64,000 nt of DNA from NCBI GenBank assembly GCA_034670405.1, contig JAXDDX010000165.1:652001-716000 (forward strand), read 5' to 3'. The notes under the pieces were generated by a model. That model was not told the origin of the DNA and searched no databases. It was given only the letters and a program-made list of their open reading frames with translations. The DNA comes from Hoplostethus atlanticus. Taxonomy: Eukaryota > Chordata > Actinopteri > Trachichthyiformes > Trachichthyidae. Of this stretch, positions 21,601-34,200 are shown piece by piece. The translations under genes and the position numbers were made by a program. Every line of letters starts with the position of its first letter. Position 1 is the stretch's first letter.

Positions 21601-22521
21601 AATAACCACATTTCATGAAGCATCCAAACTCAGCATCATAGGGAAGGCTTATTCAAAGAGTTTCATCCAATATAATTAAATATGTGCACACGCAGACACG
21701 CCTGCACGCACACACACACACACACACACTCCACCTGTGCCGCTCTGAGACGTTGACTCGCGTTCCTGTCACTACCCCGGGATGGCCCCGAGACGATAAA
21801 TGGAGTCATTGCTTCGTTCACACCGTCTGACTTTCCATTTCACATATTAATACATCAATCTGCTTGTCGTCCGAGAGAATTAAAACACGGCGGAGAGGAG
21901 GCAACAGCAAGTCTCCCTTTTCACAAACTCAAGTGGGATCATAAAAGATTGATCTAAGAGTTGGTTTGAAGGAACCATCACACCATATTTCAACCCATTA
22001 CAAAAAACCCATTGAGATCTCTGCTATTGCTCCCTTAGTAATTTCTTCTAAAGGATGTAGCGCTATACTTTAGAGGCTGGTTTACTGTTTTTACCAGTGG
22101 ATGGGGTTTGGTGTATTGTGGCAATTGTTCAGCTCTTAAAAGCCTAGAAAATATGCCTAAGCAACATTGTGACTTTGCAGCTTTTTTTTGTGTTGTTTGT
22201 GTCCAAAAATATCCCCACGGGACTAGAAATCCCTGATGCATCTCTGTTTATCTCCCTCGCTCGTCTAATTCCGTGCAGAGCATGACTAAGGATGTAATCA
22301 GATGAACGCCGCGCCCCAGTCGGCCTGCTGCTGTGTCACCGTGGGTATGGAGCAGTCCTGAAAGTGTCTTCACGTTCACATGGTAAACGTATCAGACCAA
22401 TCAGGTGACACGTGCACGTCTTCAATTCCACTTTTATTTACCTGTGTTACTGCACAAGCTGCCCTGAGTATTGTCATTCACATTGATCATTGCACACAGG
22501 TTAATGCTCATGGACATGCAT

Positions 22522-22523
<2 letters not shown>
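18646..22523. other. Non-coding stretch
   Basis: No gene is seen. There are short CA runs (18777-18794, 19624-19640, 20947-20972, 21708-21729), a G run at about 19734-19745, and complex TAAT-rich blocks at about 19800-19900 and 20110-20400. Confidence 0.6.
20105..20400. promoter_or_regulatory. Candidate conserved non-coding block
   Basis: A complex block with AATGATAAGATTTG, AACAGTAATTATGGC and GAGCTGGTAATTAGCTGTC. GATA and homeodomain-like words cluster without microsatellites. The 92-residue frame across it has no recognisable domain and no splice context. Confidence 0.28.

Positions 22524-22607
<84 letters not shown>
22524..22607. repeat. (CT)n microsatellite
   Basis: 84 bp of perfect CT repeat, flanked by complex sequence. 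The RE/LS-rich open frames on both strands come from it. Confidence 0.97.
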
Positions 22608-22610
<3 letters not shown>

Positions 22611-24839
22611 CAAAGGACTTTGAAATAACAATTACAGTTACAGGCAGGTGAGTCATATTGACTTGAATGCCAAATAACATTACATATCAGCTCGGCGTTA
22701 AGTGAGGTCTGACAATCATGGCTTTTATTTTCAAAGCAGAATGAGGCTGGGATTGATTTTTTAGGGCTGCCAGACATCGCATGTATCCACGGCCAACGCA
22801 TGAAGATGCTTAATATTGTGTAAGGACCACAAAACGTTTCTGTATGGGTTTACCATAGGCGTCATTTACACTGGGGACGCTGGGGACATGTCCCCACCAC
22901 TTTTCGAAATGGCCGATTTTGTCCCCATCACTTTTTAAAAGCATAATTTGTTAAAAATGTTCTGAAAAATAGCTTGCACCAAGAAATGTTAACTAACAAA
23001 CGGAGTGGAGATTGACAGGAGTGGTATTTGAGTTTAAATGTGTGAAATGTATGGATTAATGAGTGGAATTTTAAAAGAATGAATAAAAAATCAAATCAAT
23101 CAATTTGAGTTTATTTTAAAATGAATATGGATAAATAAATAGAAATAATCTAATCCCTGCTCCAGTTTAATTCATGTTCTCACATATCGATATTTAAACC
23201 TTATGCTTAGAGTGAGTCATGATTGGTTGAACTTGACTCATGAACTCTTGTGAACTCTGTTTCTCTACCGTTAAAAGGTATGCAGCATCGAGACAACAAG
23301 GCAGTTTAACTTAACATCTAAAGGTAAGGTTGATTTATTATCTTTAGCCAACGTTGTTAATGTTATTCTTTCAGTTTTGTCATATTTTAGGGCAGTGATA
23401 TTGGATATTGTTATCGCTCGGCTGACTGACATGCACTGGTGCTTTCTACAGTAGATATTGTGATATTGGCACTGTTGGATTGACATGGTGTTGCAGTTAA
23501 CATTAAACGATGGAGAGTGACGCTCAGGTCTCAGGGCACTAAGATGACGGAGAGTCTTTTGAGACGGAGGATTTCTCTCCTCATCTCCAAGATCCGCCCA
23601 TCTCCAGTCGGGGGCGTTCATTTCTGCCCACTCAGCTCATGGTTCCAGGCTTCACCATATAGAAGTGATCCAAATATGTTTACAGCTCCAAAAAACGTGA
23701 TTTAGGGTTGAATATCTCTTTCGTGAACACCAGGATGAAGCCAAACGCCTCCAGATCTAAACATCACTGAACCTTTATGAGAAATTGTGGAGCGTAGAGT
23801 TGATTTCCACCTCCTCCTCCTCCTCCTCCTTATTAGGTACTCGATACTGCTACAGTAGGTGTTTCCGTTATTTTGTCCACCCCCTTGTTTGTAGTGCCTC
23901 TACTTTGATGTGCTTTACCTCACAGCCCCATTCATTCATTCATTCACTAGTGGTTAAAAATCCAGGTCATTAGAGGTAAAAATGCTCTCATTATTATCAA
24001 TTACTTGTAAGTGATCAATTTCTGTCCTCTCACTCGGGATTTTAATGGAAAGAGAGAAGAGAGAGAGAGAGTGAGAGAGAGTAAAGTGCAAAGAAGTGTA
24101 GTTCCCGAAATAGTACAGCAGGAACACACGGGCCGAGCCACGTGTTTATCGAAGACGCTGAGACCTATCAGAATGGCGAATTCGGAAATCTCCCATCTTC
24201 GCACATCAGAATACGCTTCAGGTCGACGCAGAGTGGGCAAGGATGTGATTATTGAGGTAGATAGGAGGGGAATTAGCAGCATTTCCTCTTTTAGATCTCG
24301 GTGTTCACCATTGAAGCTGCGGCAGGGTCTTAGTGAGAGTAAACAATGCGATAAGATTTTAATCCCCAGGAGTTAAAGGTGTTACCAAGAACATGGGGGG
24401 TGTTTGGGATGTTAGGGGGAGAACGTGAAGATAAACTGCATTTCAGAGTATAATAAAGGAGATACACACATAAACAGAGAAGAATTTCCATTTCATATGT
24501 TTGCAAGAATAACATGGGAAAGAAAACACAGCAAGACTCGCTGGTTGCTATGGTTAGGGTTTCAACAGTTTATTTTGTTTTTCTATACACGGGAAGACAG
24601 AAGTGAATCTTTTGCAGCATAGAGGTGTGACATTTGATAACAGCAATTTCCCGGGGTGTCTCTTCCCAAGGTCCATTTTATCTGTGTTTTGTTTTTTCTT
24701 TTCTAGCCGAAAACGATTGCAAAGCTTTATTTTTATTTTCATTTTACTTTGTTTGAATATCCCCCGGGTGGGCAGTTTCACCCGAATAACACCCCACGGA
24801 ACTTCACAGCAATCAAACCTTTGGTAAACATCTTTTTTT
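22608..24839. other. Non-coding stretch with one repeat fragment
   Basis: No gene is seen apart from the repeat fragment at about 22855-22960. There are short (CCT)n at about 23810-23830, (CATT)n at about 23930-23946 and a GA run at about 24055-24082. Confidence 0.55.
22855..22960. repeat. Fragment of a GGGGAC-rich interspersed repeat
   Basis: GGCGTCATTTACACTGGGGA is followed by two GGGGAC words and two GTCCCCA(C/T)CACTTTT words. I recall such sequence as a dispersed fish repeat, probably a DNA-transposon end. The opposite end is not visible nearby, so the family is left open. Confidence 0.4.
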
Positions 24840-26010
24840 TCTTCTCGAAACGCGCTTGCTCGGTAATTTTAGCCTCTCGCGTAGCCGTGAATGACGCGGT
24901 CGAGTAAGAACGACGACCCGTGTGCATACAGATTTCTGCCGGTCAAGTAGACGTGCAAGTTTGTAGCTTTCGGGGCCACATCTACAACACAAAAAGCTCC
25001 ACTCCGGAAGGGGAGGAACTTTTCGTGAATGGCGGTTTTGATAGAGAGACGGTGCAAACGTACATCCAATAATCTTCTGAGATTCAATCCCTTCTAAATC
25101 CCACCCAGCAGAGGTGGGCGGTGGCGGCATTGTTAGTCAGAGGGTCGGCGAGTACAGGTGTACGTCGAAGCAAGTAACTGCTGTAACAGCTTGAGTGTAT
25201 CCATTGACGTCTTTCAATCAATGCGCAAACCAAATTGCATCAGCCGGGGTTTGAAATTTTGCTGTGGTAAATGCCGGAAAACCGTCGGTTGTTCCTATTA
25301 AATTACTGCCACAAGAACGGGTCTCCTCCTCCTTAAACCCTCATCTCACTTGGGGGTACCAACAGGCTGACGTCATTGAAAACAGAATAGTATTAATCTG
25401 TGCTTCCGGAGCCGCGTTGTGTCCAACATGTGTGTGTGTATTGTTGTGTGGTGAGCCGGGGGGGGGCCTCGCCGCAGCCTTAGGGATAGTGGTCGATCAC
25501 CGTTATTAACATCGTCAGGGAGAAAGAAGTGAGAAATCAAGCAATCAAGCCGGAAGACCTGAGAGCAGAAAGAAAAGAAAGAGTGAGAGAGGAAGGTGTT
25601 TCGCCAGAAGGAGAGCGAACCACGGACTCGGAGACACAACCCCTCGAGCTGATTCCCGCTGCTTCTCGCTCCCTCGCCTCTGTGTGTCTCCCCAGGTCCA
25701 CCTGCCGGAGCCCTGACCGCCACAGCCGCTCACGGACGAAGCCCGGCTATCCACCCCCCCCTCCCTCCTCCTAGTAATAAACCGCACTGTTAATTTCACT
25801 TTGAACCTCTCCCGGCTCCTTATTGACAGTGCGCCGAGTGCCGATGCGCTCCAGTCGACCGCAGTGTGCACGCGCAAGCATGCAGATCCCTTAATCATCA
25901 TCATGATTATTATATCCCAAAACGAACGCAATTTTTTTTCTCTCGGCTGCGGCCGTCAATCACGGAGTCGTGTCAGATTGACTGATTGTTCGGCAGATTA
26001 ATACACATTC
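24840..26010. promoter_or_regulatory. CpG-rich, promoter-like segment
   Basis: CpG dinucleotides are much denser here than in the surrounding AT-rich DNA (for example CGCGCTTGCTCGG, ATGACGCGGTCGAG, GTGCGCCGAGTGCCGATGCG, GTGCACGCGCAAGC). The segment lacks microsatellites and ends in a TAATCATCATCATGATTA palindrome-like word at about 25893. It could be a CpG island with a non-coding first exon or a long non-coding RNA start. No start codon or splice pattern supports a protein. Open frames on both strands are compositional. Confidence 0.35.
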
Positions 26011-26199
26011 ACTTGAACCGTCTACAAGGAGCGATGTTGTTTATCTAATTGGAGAAAAAAAATACATCAAACAGATCAGAAAACAGAAAGCCAACCCCCC
26101 CCCCCGGGGGTGGATATGTTTTCCCCTGGGATTCATTCGTTATTATCTCTCTACTCAGGAACTACAAACACAATGTAATTCGAAGCAAACGGCCAATCA

Positions 26200-26420
26200 C
26201 TCACTTCCTTCATCCCCCTTCCAATTGGAAGGCGAGGCGGCTGCCGTCTGCCCACGGATGATAAGATATTGATCAATTTCACACCTCTGTCACTCGCACT
26301 ATTGGACTGGCGATGAAGGTTTTCGAGTAGATAACGCTTAGCTCGGGATTATTATGACGGGCGATAACGTTTTATTAACGTTTAAACTTTGCGTTTGCCA
26401 CTTTAATGGCAAAACTTTAC
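26200..26420. promoter_or_regulatory. Candidate conserved non-coding block
   Basis: Contains ATGATAAGATATTGATCAAT, GGGATTATTATGACGGGCG and AACGTTTTATTAACGTTTAA. It is a dense mix of GATA, homeodomain and near-palindromic words in otherwise complex sequence. There is no coding signal. Confidence 0.3.
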
Positions 26421-27049
26421 AAGGAGAGGGACGGAGCGGCGAGGCAAAGTGTTAAACAGAGAGCGACGGGAAGAGAGAGAGAGAGAGAGAGTTTGTGTTT
26501 GGAACGTATAGGCAGGCCGACGGTGTTTAACGTCCATGACAGCAACAGGGATACGAGCGGTGGGAGTGTTTCTTCTCCCCTCCCTCCACTCCAGCTCGTT
26601 AAAGGCAGCCCCATGTAAGCACCCCGCCGGCCTGTTAGGGGAGGGATAATGAAGTAATCCATAGACTCATTACTCAACCATCACCCTTGGTGTGCACAGG
26701 CCACCACGGACCACTTAGCTGGAGCTGTGTGTGTGTGTGTGTGTGTGCGTGGAGGAAGGCGGCCAGAGAAGGCATCAGTCGTGGGAGGGTTGGGAGAGGT
26801 CAGTATGGGACATGCAGGGTGTGTTTGAGAAAAGGGGTGAGTTGGGGTGAGAACCTGGCTGGGTGAAGGATAACGCCAACAGTTATTGATCCCCCTGCTA
26901 TGGCTAGGAAGGAGGCTTTCTCTCTGCTGTTATAACCTGCTGGCCCCGGGGGGGGGGGGCAGTGGGAAGAGGGGAGGAAAGTTCTGAAGGGTGGTGGAAG
27001 GTGTGTGTGTGGGACGGGGAGGCGCAGGCTTTATGTCGCTATAAAGCTC

Positions 27050-27360
27050 AGTATTATTGCTCCGGCCGCCCGTGCAGGCACTAAACCGGTAAATAAGCAA
27101 GGCAGCACGTGTTACATTCCTAAGGGTGCTGATTTAAGACTATTTGTTTTTGCCCCGTCTCTTTATTTTGCATGATGGGCGCAATTTACAAGAGGCAGCT
27201 CGCGGTGGGGGCGAGGCAACCCGCTACGATACTACACCGTCAAACACAAGCACATGACTCACGCGCCCCCCCCCCCTCGGACCCCGAAGCCAATTCCCAG
27301 GTATTAGACTGCTTTAAGTTTTACGATCCGCTATCACCAAACCTAATATAATTACCCCGC
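27050..27360. promoter_or_regulatory. Candidate conserved non-coding block
   Basis: A complex, moderately GC-rich block with CAGCACGTGTTACATTCC (E-box CACGTG), TTTATTTTGCATGATGGGCG and CAATTTACAAGAGGC. It is interrupted by a C run at about 27267-27276. There is no open frame with a known domain. Confidence 0.28.
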
Positions 27361-30300
27361 AAGGACACTCTGTCTTTCAGCCGCTGGGGGGTGGGGGATG
27401 GAATGGGACGCGGGAAGAAAGGGGGTGGATGGAGCGATGGCAGTGGAGGAGGAGGTGGGTACTTGGGAGCGAGAGAGGGCATATGAAGAGAAAAGATACA
27501 CATAATTCGCTTCACACACACACACACCCAGCCCTTTTCAGACGTTGTTAAGTGGTGGTCCACCGTCGTACGGGTGGTGACCTTACCCGTGTTGTTATTA
27601 ATTGCCTTATTATTTTAATTAAGGAGTTACACCCAGTGCGAAGTGGATTCGACGGAGCTGCCTAAGAGGGTGTGTAATTAATATAGTCCACTCTGAAGGT
27701 CAGTCTTCAGCCTATCTGTAATGATAGTGTGTGTGTGTGTGTGTGTTTGGTGCAGCTCTCCTACGCCTCTCCTCCTCCTCCTTTATCATCCTGCATGCGG
27801 TTGCGTGAGACGCGTATGATTAGCTCCTGTCACGCGGGGGGCGGGCCATAAGTCATACCCTCGCCTGACGCCTCTATCTCTAGCCCCGCCCCGAAGCGCA
27901 CGTGTCACCGTGGCCCGCAAGTTGATGTACGCCGCCGTTATGTACACAGTAACCATCGTTAGGATGTACCAATACTGCGCTATCTCCAGCCCCAGTCTCT
28001 CATGCTTGGAGTTTAAGACTCCTAGCTCCATAACCCCAAGGTCAAGCAACGACCCCCTTTTGGCAAGTCTTCTACTCTGGCCTGGGAGCTCTCTTCATCA
28101 TCTGTGTTCTTCAAGCTTCTTCCAGCCACGTTTATCTTTCCCTTGCCAGCTCGAGGCTGACATGTTAGGGACACATGAAAAATTCATACTGAGGAGAGAC
28201 ACTGAGATAGACAGGTGAGAGGAGGGAGAGGAGCATGAGAGCAATGTCAGACAGAGTGACAGAGGCAGACAGAGAGAGAGAAGGTTAAAGTGGCAGCTGA
28301 AGGAAATCAGGGATGGGGGGAAAATGTGCGAGCGGAGAAACGGTGAGTCAGAGTGCGTGGCGGGGACTGAATGCCATTGGCAATGGTGTAAATAGTTAAT
28401 GGCGGGCCGGCATTCTTCTTTTCAAAAGGTTAATTACGTCTAATCTGTGTACAAGGAGCTGCATCGGAGGAAGTGACATTAATAAGGCACGACAAGGCTG
28501 AGGAGCAGGTAGGGCAGCAGTCTGGGGATTGGAGACACAGGCGGACAGTGCCATCCACTCTGCCTATACCAGCCAACTAATAGGACTAGATAAAAAGACT
28601 TATCAGTCATCAGTGGGAGGAGGAGGAGAGATGGGGAGAGAGAGAGAGAGAGATGAGAGAAGTGGGCCTGAACAGGCTTTAATAAAAAGCTCTCTATTCC
28701 TTACACAATTTATGCTTTTGCTTAATTGTATGAAAATACCATTTCTAATTTGGAGTATATCTGTATCATGATCTCAGAGAGATTCATGTGTAGCATGGGC
28801 ATTTTTGTCTTTGAAACATCTAACCCAATTTGCTGCACTTATTCTGAAAAGACAGCCATCTGATAATGTTTGCGTCCCTTCGGGGTAAAACACAGAAAGG
28901 GAACAAAAGAAATTTGGGCGTTTTTTTTTTAACGTGCATTGATGTTCCTTTCACTGCACATGCCGCAGCTGCTAAACGCACCCGCAGATTCATGCATACC
29001 TACAGCACCAGTATGCACAAGCTGAGACCTGGATCTGTCAGTGTCATTGAGTCAAGTCTTATATCAAAGAAAACAAGATCTGAGTCATCTGTTCGGCGGC
29101 AAAGGGCTTTGTTTCAACTTTTAGACAGAGACTGGAAGTGATGGGCGGGAGACAAAAGCAGCTCTCTGCGGAGACACTAATCCCTGTGATGGCATTATCA
29201 TCCACACATCAGCCCACTATACAGTAGGCAGGCATGGGACCGTAGGACGTGCCGCTCACTGTGACAGCTGGGGTCTTAATGCTCGGGAGGGAGGAACAGC
29301 TCATTACTGGTGATGTTTTCTCAGCGTTTTGATGGGTAAATAGAGAAAAAAAAGAAGAAAAAAAAGCTATCAAAAATCCAACGCTGACAGCCGCCGCTTT
29401 GCCTCCCACTTAATCTGGATACGCATGAATGAGAAAAGGATAATATCAGCACACTGTGATATATTCTTTATAAAGAAAGTAAATATATCAGCTGCCCTTT
29501 TCAATCAGTGATTTGTGTATCAATGGCAGCCCGGGTCTCTCTGGATGGCCGTGCTTTGAAGTGGCAGTTAGGCGATAAGGATTATAATTGGCCCTTTGCC
29601 GCGAGCAGGTGAATGAAGCTGCAGGTGAAGGCTGATGATCTCTCGCCGCTCTCTCTCTCCCTCGAGCTCCTTTTGCCGCCCTCTTCAAAAAGACCGAGAT
29701 GAGAACTCAGCGGGTGTTAAAAGTCAACGGCCTCCGACAAAACTCGCGGTCGCAATCCGACTGCGGCGTCGTGATTGCGTTTTTTTGTTTTTTTTTTAAT
29801 CGTCCGATGACACGCATCGCTGTGTCATCAGCTGGCCAACTCAGCCCCGGTGCCTCTCGCAGATGCTCTGTGCAAATTCATTGCTCATCAATCCGTCACA
29901 CACGGCTTTTTATTTGCCTTTTTTTATTATTTGGAGAGGAATTCAAGAGAGTGGAAGGTATTGTGCTTTTATTCCCTCCCCTACCTCAGAGTGAGTCACT
30001 TGTGAGAATGAAGGAATGCGCCCTGTTCAGCTCGGACATCAGGATGAGAGAATAGGTCTATTATGTTTGGGTGAATGACTCACTTGTCTCTTGTCAGTGT
30101 ATTTCTGGAGAGTAGGGCCAGTGTATTCTGCTTCAACCACACTGTAACAAAAAAACAGGAATATGTTGGGACATTTCTCATGAAAAAGTAAAGCAAGGCA
30201 ATGTAATTTTAAAGGCATCCTGGCTCTATTTTGTCTATTTATTTATTTATTTGTTCGTTTATTTGCTGAACAGCCTCTGTCAGCTTTGACAAATTGTTTC

Positions 30301-31191
30301 AAGTAAATCAATTTTTGTCTTGTACAGCACGTTGATAACATGCTTCTTTTTTTTTAAGAATGATTCAGAGCGCTGCCAGTTTGCGACAAACAGTTTCGCT
30401 ATTGATGTCGATTGGTAATTTAACCTTAAATACATAAAGCCTGACAGAAATACAAAAGAATAAGGAAGTCGGCAGACAAGAGAGGACAAGAACATCAATC
30501 GGTCTGGATTGGAATTCATTTATTAAACGCTTGTCACACTTGGATTAATACAATTTGGTCAGTCGGCGTGTGTGTGTGGGTGTGTGTGCGACACGTTTTG
30601 TGTGTTTTTTTACTTGGCCGAGTTTAGACCAGACCAGGCCCGACACGATGCACTTTGTTCTTGGCTGAATGACAGACACCCCATTTGCTGGATGCAAAAT
30701 AGACACATTTTCCGTGATCCCAACACAGCTCTTGTTCCTTTAAAAAATTGTGGCTTTTCATGAAAGTGTGTTAACCGTTAATAGATGGGCGGTTCTCACA
30801 CATGAAATCTGACCCCATTGCTGAGGAGAAGCGTGAATAATGGCTTTTAGAGTAAGTTCCACTCACTGGATACACATGCACATTAATTACCTCATGCACT
30901 GTAATGGGAACTCATGCAATTGTAACTCATGCTGATAGAGTTGGTTGCCAGCAAATGTGAATGGCCAACACCCCCATACACACTCATATTATAAATTGGC
31001 TTGGTAGAGAGAGACCGCAATTTCAGCGAATGAAAGGAAATAAGCAAAAGGTTTCCAGTCTTTTATGTCGAGTAATCAAACAACGGACTCAAAATAGGAA
31101 TAATGTATGCACAAGTGGGAGGTTTCAGCTCACTTAGAAAAAAAAAGTTAAGCACAGCAGGATTTGGCGGATCTCAAGTGATCTGTTGCAA

Positions 31192-31230
31192 AAATAAGTC
31201 TTAGAGGCGTGCTGCCTCTAAGACTTATTT
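31192..31230. repeat. Perfect 17-bp-arm inverted repeat with a 5-nt loop
   Basis: The left arm AAATAAGTCTTAGAGGC (31192-31208) and right arm GCCTCTAAGACTTATTT (31214-31230) are exact complements separated by GTGCT. This would form a stable cruciform or RNA hairpin. It has no U-tract terminator context relevant to eukaryotes and is shorter than a typical pre-miRNA. Confidence 0.95.
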
Positions 31231-34200
31231 AAGTATGACATTCTTAGAAATAACCCATAGCAATTTGCAAGTCAGATTCCCCCGCCCCCCCCCCCCTAGA
31301 GAAGTAGCCCGATGCAAAGATACTCGACACATTTTTTATTTGTTCAGAGTGAAAAATGAAACACCTACGACTAAGGAGATTTAGGACTTCAGTCTTTGCC
31401 GCGGTGTAGGATCTGGCCAAATGTGCTGCAGCGCAACATTTAAGAGACCCCTGGGACGACCTCCTCACTTGCCCAAGCAACTTTAGCGAGAAGGATGTCA
31501 CTAATGGCTCCTCTGACACCTTTACAAAGTGAGTACAGCACTCTCAAAATTTTGCTCAGGCCTGTCCTGAGCATAACATACAAGTGTTTTCACCTTAGAC
31601 TTTTCTTTTTTTTTGCACATGGGCTTCGTTGATGCATTGGCGGATTTGTTTTCGACTGATTTTCCCCCTGAATTCCATTACCATGTGATGTTCGCGGGGC
31701 ATTTATTAATCAAGCCCATAATATTATCACCGCAGTCACTTACCCAGCCAAGGAAGAACATTCCTCATCCCAAAGGCTTAATGACGATGACTCTGGCTCT
31801 CTTCGCTATTATAGCCACGATCCCCGGGGAACAAGGCCCCGGGGAACAAGGCCCTGACAGGTATCACAATGAATGCGGCTGATTTTTATTTTTATTTTTT
31901 TTCACTTCTGCCTTCCTGTAGTGGAAATACACCTCCACATTAACATTATCACAGTGAGATTCTTTTTGACATGGCAGGTGTGACATATTGTTTATGGCTT
32001 ACATGTGACAAGCAAAGTGCTGCTATTGGATAATCGACCTGCTCACCCCTGCACAACGTGACATTTGCCTGGTGAGATTATTTCATGATGGATAGCTTCC
32101 TCTATACAAAGCATGGTTTTAAGAAAAACAGCTGATGTGGAGTTAAATACGTTTTTTTGTTTTTTTTTAATGGTCCGGTGTACCTAAACCTCTTCATTGA
32201 TCTAGGCTTAGTGTGTGGAAGGCTTTGTTCCATTGCAGACATTTTGGATGCAGCAACTCAAAAGGGGCGGTTTACTGTTTCTGAACTGAACTGTTTAAAG
32301 CTGCACTAGCCAACTTTCCAAGTGGCTGCGAGAGGTGACCTTCAATACCCAGAAATCATGTGACGTGACATTGCACACAGTGTGCTCATGATTAGGAGAC
32401 CCTTTGTGTTTCACTCTTTTGTTTCATTTCGTCACTTTCTGCGGGTGGAGGAGGGTACATCGCCGACAGCAGAATTTCATTTGAGTAAATAGGGCGGATC
32501 TACTGGGTCTCATTAGGGGAGAGATCTCATTGGAGCCCTACTTTGGGATTTAGGCTGAGAAGTCAGGTGTATATTATTATATAAAAATCTTCAAGGGTCA
32601 AATCTACGAAAGAATAAAATCTATGAAGAATCTTAAGTCCGTCATCATCATTTGGACCTTCTACATTTAGCGTTTGTGTTTGCATTGTGCTCTGCCCTCC
32701 TCATCTTGTTCCAACTTAATGCGTTAGTTTACCGCTGACACGTGCACTCATAAGCCTCATAAAGAAAAACGTAAAAATGATCTTGACTGACTGTTTAATA
32801 TTCTGTAAATTAGATTGTTTATCACTTGGCATGAATCTGTTCTAATGTAGGCCTCCTCGGCAAATAATAACATTTTCATAAGCTCCCGTTGTTTCCCACC
32901 CCCCGTTGCTCAGACAGATGTTGTGCATTGCAGAAATCAATCAATCAATCTATTTTCATTTCAGTATAATGCAAAATGTCAAAATATCAAATGCATGCAG
33001 ACACAGAGAGGATAATTGCATTCTGTTTAATACATTCATATTATTCTGCACCAACAACATAATGCATACAGTAAAGCTGTCAAAAGAATCAATCTACCTG
33101 CACATTCTCGTGCATCACGACGAAGCCATGCTTTGGGTGTCACAGACCATTTCACAGCCAGACTAGTGCTTAACATGATTGCGGTTCGATTACAACTACT
33201 GCAGGTCATGGTGTTGAGTGGTGGGATTCCTCAGTATGCACACTCACGAATGCATCAGCCAAGCGGTTTCCCTGTTATTTCTCACTTTAGTGAGAGGGAT
33301 GGGGTGACATGACCAGAACCCCTGCCTCGCTCCCCAATGAAGGCACTTGTCAACCATCTTCTCGGGTCTTGTCAGCAGCCAAAAGGTTTTAATGGAACTG
33401 TGTTTTGGGATTTGCACATGTCGTCGGTCTTGTTCGAGAGACGGAGAGTGGCAAGGGGGTAAGGGGGTGGGTGGAGAGACCTCTTTAAGTGTCAAGTCGC
33501 TGAAAGGAGACATGGTGTCCGCTGAGAGAATAGCTGGTTCAGTCCTCTTATCCTCTTGCAGCCGACGCACACAGATGCAAACTCACATCGTCAGCTACTC
33601 TCCCTAAGGTGTTCTCTCCAAGCATCACAGCTAGAGATAGGCCTAGGTGTTAGACGGTTGAACTGCCGACTGTGTACTCTGCCTTACGTCTTCATTTAGT
33701 GGAGGAGGACAACTTGTTGGACTTGATGCGTTTGGGATGCGATTTTTTTTTTTTTTTAACGCTTGCCTCCATGGTTCCACAATCTGTGTGACAGAGTTTG
33801 GCTGAAAAGTTATTCTTAGGTCACAGATGTGGCATTCAGATCTAAGGTTAAGGTTATTCATCAACATCAATGCTTTCATTGGAAGGGGTTTCCATTGCAC
33901 ATTCACAACTGGTTGACACTTTCATGATGGATTGATGGATGAAAATAACCATATCTAGCATGTTCTTTAAACATTAAGGTCACATTCATCAAATGTTGCA
34001 TGACATGATTAAATAGCATATTTCAAAATAAAAGCCCATCAAGGCATTTTAAACAGCTTTTAGTAATGTCTATCCATTCTACCCTTTGGAAGTTGTGTCA
34101 TTAAATCTGAATTATAAAAAATCTTCAAAATTCCCAATTGAAAAAAAAACAACTGTTTATCACATTTGATGCATTTGGGTGTACATTTTCCTTCAAAAAC

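Larger units (their letters stand above)
26011..31190. other. Non-coding stretch with several complex blocks
   Basis: No gene is seen. There are C/G runs at 26096-26109 and 26947-26959, GT runs at 26728-26748 and 27727-27747, a GA run at about 28637-28653, an (ATTT)n run at about 30234-30252, and blocks suggestive of regulatory DNA at about 26210-26410, 27050-27360, 27590-27700, 28370-28500 and 29510-29640. Confidence 0.55.

Noticed and set aside
25373-25931. Overlapping open frames in the CpG-rich segment on both strands
   Set aside because: GC-rich sequence lengthens frames on every strand. There is no conserved domain, and the frames conflict with each other.
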